From assembly GCA_951812755.1 (NCBI GenBank), contig OX638329.1, positions 5,278,522 to 5,342,521 on the forward strand: DNA of 64,000 bases, given 5' to 3'. Positions 43,554 through 50,304 of this stretch are shown here, piece after piece. A program made the position numbers and the translations under genes. The first letter of the stretch is position 1; every line of letters begins with the position of its first letter. The notes beneath the pieces are model-generated. The model worked only from the letters and a program-made list of their open reading frames with translations, searched no databases and was not told the DNA's origin. Origin of the DNA: an uncultured Latescibacterota bacterium. GTDB lineage: Bacteria > Latescibacterota > UBA2968.

Positions 43554-44501
43554 CTATGTGATCACACCGCGTTTGCGAAGCATATCATCCACCTCATCAT
43601 CGCCCGTCAATTTGTCGGCAAAGTTGAACTCCGATCCCGCATTGAGCAGTAACTCGATCACCCCAGCGTAATCGGCATCTGGCGCAGGATGATTTGTCAG
43701 AAAGTACATCGTTGAACCAAGTGCTGTACCACCATAGTCATTTTTTAGCGTAACAGAAGCTCCAAAATCCAGCAGCATCTCGACCGTATCTCTTCGACCG
43801 CGTTGTGATGCCAGCATTAACGCTGTATTATTCGCCCCACCCTTTGCGTCTATATCCACGCCGCATTTAAGAAGACACTCCACCACCTCGGTATATCCAT
43901 ACTTGCAAGCGCACCAGAACGCCTCTTCCAACTCCTTGCTGGATGTACCTTCCTCATCAACGAATTTCTCGACCAGTTCAAGCTCTCCCAAACCAGCGGC
44001 AATTTCGACATTCGCGATCTTTGCACCGCATTCAAGAAGAGCCTGAACCGACTCGGGATACTCAAAACTAAGTGCAAGCCTCAAAGGTTCATCATCTCCC
44101 TTTATCCCACCTACCCTGGCACCCGCATTGACGAATACTCTCACAAGCTCAGCGGCGACACCCGATTTATGCGGATGAAAACTGGTCACCAGTGAAACAA
44201 GAGGCGTGGTACCCGATCCCCCATCCAAGAACGTAGCATCTATCTCTGCACCGGCATCGATAAGTACATTTGCTACATCAACCGCATTAACCGGTGTCCT
44301 CTGCCGTTCATCTTCCACGCCATTTGCCGCCACGTAGTGAATCAACATCGCCCTATGCGCTCTGGATGATCGCATGCGAATCAGATCTGGCTCTCTCTCA
44401 AGTAGCGATTTAAGCGATCCAATATTACCGGAAATCACGGCATCAACTGCTTCTTCGAATCTCTCGATCTTTGAGGCACGTAGAGCATTTTCTTTAGCCA
44501 T
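43554..44501 (-). CDS. Ankyrin-repeat protein
   Basis: A 315-residue protein with several ankyrin units, best seen as NTALMLASQRGRRDTVEMLLDFGA, EAFWCACKYGYTEVVECLL and DVANVLIDAGAEIDATFLDGG. No signal peptide or enzymatic domain, so a cytoplasmic protein-binding scaffold is likely. It converges with the methyltransferase gene (20-nt gap). Confidence 0.88.
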   Translation of the reverse strand: MAKENALRASKIERFEEAVDAVISGNIGSLKSLLEREPDLIRMRSSRAHRAMLIHYVAANGVEDERQRTPVNAVDVANVLIDAGAEIDATFLDGGSGTTPLVSLVTSFHPHKSGVAAELVRVFVNAGARVGGIKGDDEPLRLALSFEYPESVQALLECGAKIANVEIAAGLGELELVEKFVDEEGTSSKELEEAFWCACKYGYTEVVECLLKCGVDIDAKGGANNTALMLASQRGRRDTVEMLLDFGASVTLKNDYGGTALGSTMYFLTNHPAPDADYAGVIELLLNAGSEFNFADKLTGDDEVDDMLRKRGVIT

Positions 44502-44598
44502 CTTTATTCATTCCTTAACGGTTAGAATTGCAAAAACTGTCGAGGTTTGCGATATTAGTCAATACGCTGTGCAAAAAACCTTATAGTGTGGGCAACTT

Positions 44599-44760
44599 AT
44601 GAAAAAAATTCAAATGGAAATTTTAGAAAAAATACATCGTGAAGGATATAAAAAATACCCAGTGACAGAAGGTGAATTTGACGTCTGGGAAACAGAACAA
44701 ATTTGGGGTGATCAATTTATAAAGGGAACTCAAAATGAAATTCGACCGCATAACATTTGA
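44599..44760 (+). CDS. 53-aa hypothetical protein upstream of a DUF433 antitoxin
   Basis: A frame starting MKKIQMEILEKIHREGYKKY with an acidic middle (TEGEFDVWETEQIWGD). Its 3' end overlaps the DUF433 start by 26 nt in another frame. It is charged, A/T-rich and could be a small member of the toxin-antitoxin operon. No family recognised. Confidence 0.4.
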   Translation: MKKIQMEILEKIHREGYKKYPVTEGEFDVWETEQIWGDQFIKGTQNEIRPHNI

Positions 44761-44968
44761 TCCCAAAATGATGGGGGGACGTGCGTGTATCCGCGGCATG
44801 CGCGTAACGGTTTCTCTTTTGATCAATTTGGTTGCAAATCGGATGTCAACAGAAGAGATTCTTGCAGCTTATCCTTATCTCGAAGCTGAAGATATTCAAC
44901 AAGCACTTCAATATGCTGCATGGCTCACTGAAGAATCTATCCATCCACTCGAACATGCGGCACCATGA
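44735..44968 (+). CDS. DUF433 antitoxin
   Basis: A 77-residue DUF433 protein with the hallmark FDPKMMGGRACIRGMRVTV and the helix ADI-type segment EAEDIQQALQYAAW. DUF433 proteins are VapB45-like antitoxins for DUF5615 PIN-like toxins. AAAGGGA precedes the ATG, and the stop overlaps the toxin start as ATGA. The partner toxin is interrupted. Confidence 0.88.
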   Translation: MKFDRITFDPKMMGGRACIRGMRVTVSLLINLVANRMSTEEILAAYPYLEAEDIQQALQYAAWLTEESIHPLEHAAP

Positions 44969-45517
44969 AATTTCTTGCCGACATGGGTATATCTCCTCAT
45001 ACTATTTCTTTTCTCCAAACACAGGGATATGACGCGATTCACCTGCTTGACCAACACCTTGAGCAACTTCCAGATATTGAAATTTTTGAAAAATCGCGTT
45101 ATGAATCTCGCATCATTCTGACGCATGATTTAGACTTTGCCGATATTCTTGCTGCTACTCAGGTTATCCTTCCCAGTGTGATCATCTTCCGTCTCAGAAG
45201 CTGTTTTAAAATTAATACCTGATGTTACGCATGTCAGGCGTTTTGTCATGCTGAGCGTAGCCGAAGCATCTTTTCCACCTAAGTTGGTAAGAGATTCTTC
45301 GACTCCGCTGCGCTCCGCTCAGAATGACAGGGCAATAGCGCATCGCCGAGAAGGGGCAAAATGAGTTTTAAAACAGTCTCTCAGAAATATGACACCACAA
45401 AATGTGAATCTATATCTTCTAACGATTCTCAAACAGCATCAAAATGATTTAAGGCAAGGTACTGTTATCAGTGTTACAGAAGGACAAATCCGCAAGCGTC
45501 AACTACCAATTCCTTGA
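44965..45517 (+). pseudogene. DUF5615 PIN-like toxin gene split by a short mobile element
   Basis: The intact N-terminal part (MKFLADMGISPHTISFLQTQ, acidic ILTHDLDFADIL) runs to FRLRS and then enters inserted DNA and stops at 45222. The missing C-terminus resumes after the insertion as LRNMTPQNVNLYLLTILKQ and on to RKRQLPIP, stop at 45515-45517. Removing the insert together with one TCTCAGAA copy (187 bp) restores a 121-residue frame, the usual DUF5615 length. The toxin is therefore disrupted by a recent, precisely dated event. Confidence 0.88.
45200..45378. mobile_element. Short inverted-repeat (MITE-like) element inside the toxin gene
   Basis: A 179-bp insert flanked by 8-bp direct repeats TCTCAGAA (45192-45199 and 45379-45386). 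Its ends are inverted repeats CTGTTTTAAAA (45201-45211) and TTTTAAAACAG (45366-45376). The core (GTCATGCTGAGCG ... CGCTCAGAATGACAG) is shared with the element at 47547-47701. It has no transposase, so it was mobilised in trans. Confidence 0.85.
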
Positions 45518-45544
45518 TCTTATCTGACCAAAACGTTTACCTGT

Positions 45545-46219
45545 TCACACCCCCTCATCCCTCACCACTTCTCCATCGAGCAAATGCACAATGCGTTTGC
45601 TATACCCTGCCCACTTCTCCGAATGCGTCACCTGCACAATGGTTGTCCCTTCCCTGTGTAACTTAGTGAACAAATCCATCACATGTTCACCCTGAGTCGA
45701 ATTTAAGTTCCCCGTAGGTTCATCAGCCAGAATCACGCGCGGTTTAATCACAACGGCTCGCGCAACACCCACGCGTTGTTGTTCGCCACCGGACAATTGG
45801 TGGGGAAACAAATCCTTCTTTTCCACCAGATCAAACTCATCCAGCATCGCATTCACCATCTCCTCGCGTTCATCGCCCTTCACCTTCTTGTATAACAAAG
45901 GCGTCTCAATATTGCCGTACACAGTCAACTCATCAATCAAATGATAGCTCTGAAACACAAAGCCGATATTGTTCTTGTGACAATCTGACCGCTCGCGCTC
46001 GCGCATCTTATGCACGGCATCGCCATCAAACAAATATTCCCCTCTATTCGACGAATCCAGCATACCCATAATATGCAACAACGTAGATTTGCCCGAACCA
46101 GAAGGCCCCATAATGGATACAAACTCCCCAGACGCAATCTCCAGATCAATACCCTGCAACACAACCGTCCGAATAAAACGCGACGAATACCACTTTTGAA
46201 TACCCGACATCTTAATCAT
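45545..46219 (-). CDS. LolD/MacB-type ABC ATPase without adjacent permease
   Basis: A 224-residue nucleotide-binding protein: Walker [54 protein letters not shown] and switch [15 protein letters not shown] precedes the ATG at 46219. No permease gene follows, as the next locus is the convergent toxin pseudogene; the LolD-like ATPase at 19836 is only distantly similar. A near-perfect sigma-54 promoter lies upstream, so expression is likely tied to an enhancer-binding regulator. Confidence 0.9.
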   Translation of the reverse strand: MIKMSGIQKWYSSRFIRTVVLQGIDLEIASGEFVSIMGPSGSGKSTLLHIMGMLDSSNRGEYLFDGDAVHKMRERERSDCHKNNIGFVFQSYHLIDELTVYGNIETPLLYKKVKGDEREEMVNAMLDEFDLVEKKDLFPHQLSGGEQQRVGVARAVVIKPRVILADEPTGNLNSTQGEHVMDLFTKLHREGTTIVQVTHSEKWAGYSKRIVHLLDGEVVRDEGV

Positions 46220-46278
46220 CTCGAACCTCCTTTATACGCTAACTCTGAACGACGGATCAAATTGTAACTCCTATCCTA

Positions 46279-46294
46279 TGCAATATCCGTGCCA
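46279..46294 (-). promoter_or_regulatory. Sigma-54 promoter of the ABC ATPase gene
   Basis: On the minus strand TGGCACG-GATA-TTGCA matches the -24/-12 consensus TGGCACG-N4-TTGCW exactly. It lies 60 nt before the ATG, leaving room for a short 5' leader. Confidence 0.85.
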
Positions 46295-46356
46295 AAGTAC
46301 ATATTTTATTATTTTTCAGCATGTTATCACAAAACGACTAAATTTCACAATGCCAC

Positions 46357-46378
46357 AAGTGTCCGAAAATGAACACTT
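46357..46378. promoter_or_regulatory. Inverted-repeat enhancer site for the sigma-54 promoter
   Basis: AAGTGT and ACACTT arms (nearly AAGTGTCC/GAACACTT) separated by 10 nt, about 65 nt upstream of the -24 element. Position and dyad symmetry fit an enhancer-binding-protein site. Confidence 0.55.
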
Positions 46379-46392
46379 ACACCTAAAATTCA

Positions 46393-47289
46393 CTATACCT
46401 TCACCCTCAACGCACCCGGAACAACCTCAATCTTTGCGGGAATCTCACACATAGGTTCGCCATCGGCAAAAATCCACAAGGGATCATCGGACTCAATCCG
46501 CAAAGTTCTCGTCTGCACAATATGCACAGCAGAATGACCAACATGTGCGCCGGAATACGCGCTCAAAAACATCCGCAAAACCGTCCAGCGCGAAACATCT
46601 GCCACAATGCACACATCCAGAACCCCATCATCAACAATAGCATCAGGTGCAATTTTGATCCCGCTCCCATAAAAAGGCGCGTTTGCCGTTGCCGCCAGCA
46701 AAACACGCCCTTCAAAAACGCCAAAATCTCCCCGCAGACGCACAAAAGGAGATCGATATCCAAATAGCGTTTGCAAAACTGTCAGCCCATAAGACACCGT
46801 TCCCCCCACCTCCAAAGCCCGTGTGAGAAAACCCATCCCCTGATTCCGCATCCTTTGCGCCACCGCAGTATCGAAACCCAAAGTCGCAACAGTCGCAAAA
46901 AATCGGTCGCCCGCTTTCCCCAGATCAATCGCGCGATCCACCCCATGCACCAGCGTATTGACCACATCCTTCACATCTCTGGACAACCCCAATGCCCGAG
47001 CCAGATCATTCCCCCGGCCACAGGGCACAACCCCCAAAACCGCATCTGAATTTGCGAGACCATTGACCACCTCATGCACTGTCCCATCCCCCCCACACGC
47101 AGCAACCTGTCGCACGCCCCGCGCCAACACTTCCCGCGCTATCCGCTCGCAATCGCCCGGCGCCTCCGACACCATCAAATCGGCATCTACACCGCGCTCG
47201 CGCAACAAATCCGTAACCCGCTCACTTATGCGCCTTGCACGGCCACGTCCCGAAACGGGATTCGCAATAATTGTCCAGTAATTTGACAT
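46393..47289 (-). CDS. Diacylglycerol/lipid kinase family protein (YegS/DgkB-like)
   Basis: A 298-residue protein with the DAGK catalytic pattern: IIANPVSGRGRARR, the glycine-rich CGGDGTVHEVVNGL, GVVPCGRGNDLARALG, and a C-terminal beta-sandwich ending in WIFADGEPM. It would phosphorylate a diacylglycerol, sphingoid or similar lipid at the membrane surface. A GTG 12 nt upstream is an alternative start. Its place close to the ether-lipid genes is suggestive but not proof of a shared pathway. Confidence 0.9.
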   Translation of the reverse strand: MSNYWTIIANPVSGRGRARRISERVTDLLRERGVDADLMVSEAPGDCERIAREVLARGVRQVAACGGDGTVHEVVNGLANSDAVLGVVPCGRGNDLARALGLSRDVKDVVNTLVHGVDRAIDLGKAGDRFFATVATLGFDTAVAQRMRNQGMGFLTRALEVGGTVSYGLTVLQTLFGYRSPFVRLRGDFGVFEGRVLLAATANAPFYGSGIKIAPDAIVDDGVLDVCIVADVSRWTVLRMFLSAYSGAHVGHSAVHIVQTRTLRIESDDPLWIFADGEPMCEIPAKIEVVPGALRVKV

Positions 47290-47385
47290 AAAGCTAATCA
47301 CTCAAAAAGAAAACTCATCTCCTGATGAGATGAGTAGGATCGAGAAACGATCTTGTGCCCTTGATGTAGGAACAAATCTATCGAG

Positions 47386-47505
47386 CTTAGGGGGTGACTT
47401 AGGGGGTAACTTGGGTGGTAACTTGGGTGGTAACTTCCCCGGCAACTTCCCCGGCAACTTCCCCGGCAACTTCCCCGGCAACTTCCCCGGCAACTTCCCC
47501 GGTAA
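47386..47505. repeat. 12-bp minisatellite, ten units
   Basis: Ten exact-length 12-bp units in three variants: CTTAGGGGGTGA/CTTAGGGGGTAA (2), CTTGGGTGGTAA (2), and CTTCCCCGGCAA (5) with a final CTTCCCCGGTAA. Because the unit is a multiple of 3, frames stay open on both strands (GNFP on plus, LPGK on minus). There is no start signal or flanking domain, so I do not call a gene. The 450-nt gap 47290-47740 holds only this array and the next element. Confidence 0.92.
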
Positions 47506-47546
47506 TTTGAACTCAAGCGTCGTACCTTCGCCTTCTTGAATAAGAA

Positions 47547-47701
47547 CTGATGTTACGCAGGTCTGGGGTTTGTGTCATGCTGAGCGGAGTGAAACGGAGC
47601 CGAAGCATCTGTTCCACCTGCGTTGGTCGTAGATTTTTCGACTCCGCTGCGCTCCGCTCAAAATGACAGGCGTATGATATTGTACCTATGCGTAACGTCA
47701 G
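47547..47701. mobile_element. 155-bp MITE-like element with target duplication
   Basis: Ends are CTGATGTTACGCA and TGCGTAACGTCAG, inverted repeats with one mismatch. It is flanked by 7-bp direct repeats ATAAGAA (47540-47546 and 47702-47708). The core shares GTCATGCTGAGCG and CGCTCAAAATGACAGG words with the element at 45200-45378. No coding capacity. Confidence 0.85.
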
Positions 47702-47740
47702 ATAAGAATTTCAAGGTCAGAAGACGTCACGTTCTCTCCA

Positions 47741-48796
47741 TTAAATCCCGAACCTTTGCTTCAATCTTTGAATGCGATTAAAAGATTCGCAAATGCGATC
47801 TTCTCCCACAACGCCATCTGCTACCGCCTGTACAATAGCATTTTTCACATCGTAAACCTGCCCAATATTGTATTTCCCAATCTGATTTGCGAGCAAAATC
47901 ATATCAACACCTGATTTTATCGCTTCAACAACCGCCTCAGTCAACCCATACGCCTCGACAATCGCCCCCATCTGCATATCGTCAGAAATGACGACCCCAT
48001 CAAAACCCATCTCATATCTGAGGAGCTTCGTCATGATATCATGCGACAAAGTCGCTGGTCTTCCGCTTTTATCGAGCTTCCGATTGACAATATGCGCGGT
48101 AATAATCGGATCTTCATAACCCTTCTGGATAAATTTTTGATACGGCAAAAGCTCTTTCGTATGTCGGTATGTCTCTGTGACATCGGTAACACCCAGATGC
48201 GTATCGCCCGCCGCGCTTCCGTGTCCGGGAAAGTGTTTTAGCGTCGGTATCACCTGCCGTTCTCGATGCGCCTTAACAAACGCACTGGCATGCGCTACCA
48301 CAGTCCTCGGCACGTCGCTAAATGACCGTTCTATCGCGCCAATAGCCGGACTTTTGGGATCTATATTCACATCGACAACCGGAGCAAAATTCCAGTTAAT
48401 CCCCACATCCTTCAATTCGCGCGCAAGAGCGTCTGCCACTTTTTTTGTTCTACCCAGAGACTTCCTGCCGAGTGCTTGAGCAGACGGCACAGAGACAGTA
48501 AAACCATACTTATTCTTAAGCCGATTGACATACCCGCCCTCTGCGTCAACCGCGATAAAATAGGGAGCTATGTCCTGAAGTGCTGAGGTCAATGCGCGAA
48601 GTTGCTGCGGAGACGTAATATTCCGCACCACCTCACCTTTACTCGGCAGATCATAATCAAAAAGCACAACCCCACCGGGTTGAATATCCCGCAGTATCGC
48701 AGCGATATCCCCATCTAAAACATCGCCTCGAAAACCGATCATCAACATCTGCCCCACTGCTTCCTCTATGGAAGTTCCAAGATCATCGGGCGTCAC
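47741..48796 (-). CDS. Glycoside hydrolase family 3 (NagZ-like beta-hexosaminidase)
   Basis: A 351-residue single-domain GH3 protein: GQMLMIGFRG, FIAVDAEGGYVNRL, the catalytic-loop KHFPGHGSAAGDTHLGV (His/Asp pair of NagZ-type enzymes) and the nucleophile region VVISDDMQMGAI. It probably cleaves N-acetylglucosaminides, for example in peptidoglycan recycling. The GTG start at 48796 is chosen because GGAGGA lies 6 nt upstream and the frame overlaps the SDR stop as GTGA. No signal peptide, so cytoplasmic. Confidence 0.9.
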   Translation of the reverse strand: MTPDDLGTSIEEAVGQMLMIGFRGDVLDGDIAAILRDIQPGGVVLFDYDLPSKGEVVRNITSPQQLRALTSALQDIAPYFIAVDAEGGYVNRLKNKYGFTVSVPSAQALGRKSLGRTKKVADALARELKDVGINWNFAPVVDVNIDPKSPAIGAIERSFSDVPRTVVAHASAFVKAHRERQVIPTLKHFPGHGSAAGDTHLGVTDVTETYRHTKELLPYQKFIQKGYEDPIITAHIVNRKLDKSGRPATLSHDIMTKLLRYEMGFDGVVISDDMQMGAIVEAYGLTEAVVEAIKSGVDMILLANQIGKYNIGQVYDVKNAIVQAVADGVVGEDRICESFNRIQRLKQRFGI

Positions 48797-49605
48797 GCCA
48801 CATCCTCCAAACCCTGATCCCTCATCTTCCTCCTCACCAGCCACTCGATAATTTTGGGATGAATCAATTGAAGATAGGGCAATGCGCGGTGATGCCAGGG
48901 AAGCACCAATTCGCGCTTCTGTTTTCGCATCGCTTTCAAAATTGCTTTGCAACAATATTGAAGAGACATCGCCTCTTTGTTGTGCCGCTGTGAGGAATCG
49001 CCCAGTGCTTCACCATCCTTTCCAAAAGCGTGCTGTCTCAAATTTGTCCCTTGAAGCCAGTGCGGCAAAACCGTCAAAACATGCACCTCCTCCACTTCCA
49101 GACGCAGAGCATTTAGAAAACCCAGCACTGCGTGCTTTGACGCGCCATATCCCGTGTGCAAAGGCACGCCAAATTTGCTCTGCAAAGATGCAATGGCCAC
49201 AATCATACCCTTCGAAACTTTCAAATGTGACAATGCCGCATGCACGCAATAAACCAGACCGAGATAATTGGTCTCCATCAGCTTGCGAAACACCTCCAAA
49301 TCTTCCACCTCATCAAACCGCGCCCACATACTGATCCCGGCATTGGCAATCAAATAATCTATACGACCATAAGCAGCAATCGTCGCCTCAACCAATTGCT
49401 CGCAATCTTCGACCCGTGTAACATCCCCCACCACTGTCACCACCTGCGCGCCCAACCGCCGACACTGCTCAGCCGTCTCACCGAGCTTATCCTCTCGCCG
49501 TGCAAACAATATTAGATGTGCGCCTTGCTTTGCCAGTTCCGGAGCCAGTGCAGCCCCAAGCCCCGAAGACGCGCCTGTAATAATTGCCACTTTATTGCGA
49601 AACAT
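48793..49605 (-). CDS. Short-chain dehydrogenase, DHRS7B-like (possible acyl/alkyl-DHAP reductase)
   Basis: A 270-residue classical SDR: TGASSGLGAALAPELAKQGA, NAGISMWARF, METNYLGLVYC, the Ser in IVAIASLQSKFG and catalytic YGASK. The METNYxG-(V)...IVAIxSxQxK...YxASKHA pattern and a C-terminal LPYLQLIHPKIIEWLVRRKM tail resemble DHRS7B/PexRAP, the reductase of acyl- and alkyl-DHAP in ether-lipid synthesis. That identity is inference, supported by the FAR, acyltransferase and alkyl-DHAP-synthase genes on the same strand upstream. AAAGG precedes the ATG at 49605. Confidence 0.75.
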   Translation of the reverse strand: MFRNKVAIITGASSGLGAALAPELAKQGAHLILFARREDKLGETAEQCRRLGAQVVTVVGDVTRVEDCEQLVEATIAAYGRIDYLIANAGISMWARFDEVEDLEVFRKLMETNYLGLVYCVHAALSHLKVSKGMIVAIASLQSKFGVPLHTGYGASKHAVLGFLNALRLEVEEVHVLTVLPHWLQGTNLRQHAFGKDGEALGDSSQRHNKEAMSLQYCCKAILKAMRKQKRELVLPWHHRALPYLQLIHPKIIEWLVRRKMRDQGLEDVA

Positions 49606-49683
49606 CGCGCCTTTCAAAAATTAAAAATTCACTTTGCCTGATTGATTCCGTTATCTCTGTATTTTGCTCAAAATTTGCACACC

Positions 49684-50019
49684 TCAGTATATCTCAAGAC
49701 AACTGGTTTCTTCATCATAGATAAAGTCACCGATTCTATTCCGGTGGTTAAGCAACAGATTTAGCACGTACCAGTTGGGCTTGTTGCCGCACCTGAGCCA
49801 GATGACCTTAGGCGGATGACCGTAGATCGTACTGAACTCATGGAAATCCGCATCTTTGCTAACGAGGGTAAAGCCCTGATCCCTGGCATAGTTCCAGATA
49901 ACCCGATCATCGGCCTGTTCTAAACCAACGAGCCTTACTTGAGTTGAATGCGGATAGGCGGCTGCTTTCAGTTTATTCAGCAACCGCAACGACAGGTTTT
50001 GATCCAGTAGTAGTTTCAA
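49684..50019 (-). CDS. DUF5615 PIN-like toxin
   Basis: A 111-residue protein beginning MKLLLDQNLSLRLLNKL with the second acidic motif LVSKDADFHEF, the DUF5615 (Mut7-C/PIN-like) pattern of VapC45-type RNases. The start is a TTG at 50019 that overlaps the antitoxin stop (TTGA). Full length, so probably functional, unlike the relative at 44965. Confidence 0.88.
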   Translation of the reverse strand: MKLLLDQNLSLRLLNKLKAAAYPHSTQVRLVGLEQADDRVIWNYARDQGFTLVSKDADFHEFSTIYGHPPKVIWLRCGNKPNWYVLNLLLNHRNRIGDFIYDEETSCLEIY

Positions 50020-50240
50020 GACAGTGCAACCAGATGGCGTTCTCGATCAGCGGCGAAAGCCAGGCAAGCTCGGATGTCCTCTTGGGTTAATTCCGGATAG
50101 TCCTCCATAATTTCCGTTTCGCTCATGCCGGAAGCTAGCCAGCCCAGCACATCATAAACCGTGATTCGCATGTTGCGGATGCAAGGCTTTCCACCGCGTT
50201 TACCCGGTGTGATAGTGATGCGATTCCGATAATCTTCCAT
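50016..50240 (-). CDS. DUF433 antitoxin
   Basis: A 74-residue DUF433 protein: ITITPGKRGGKPCIRNMRITVYDVLGWLASG and LTQEDIRACLAFAAD. Forms an antitoxin-toxin pair with the overlapping DUF5615 gene. Only distantly similar to the DUF433 protein at 44735, so the two pairs are separate acquisitions rather than a recent duplication. Confidence 0.88.
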   Translation of the reverse strand: MEDYRNRITITPGKRGGKPCIRNMRITVYDVLGWLASGMSETEIMEDYPELTQEDIRACLAFAADRERHLVALS

Positions 50241-50304
50241 GTCATTTGCTCCTTTCAGTTAGGCGATATTGCGATCATTTTTTGACACCTCAATGGGACT
50301 CTAT

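Noticed and set aside
47386-47505. Tandem array considered as a CRISPR
   Set aside because: Units are contiguous 12-mers with no spacers and no cas genes nearby.
47302-47539. Repetitive-peptide genes (GNFP on plus, LPGK on minus) across the minisatellite
   Set aside because: Frames are open only because the unit is a multiple of three; no ribosome-binding site, signal peptide or conserved flank.
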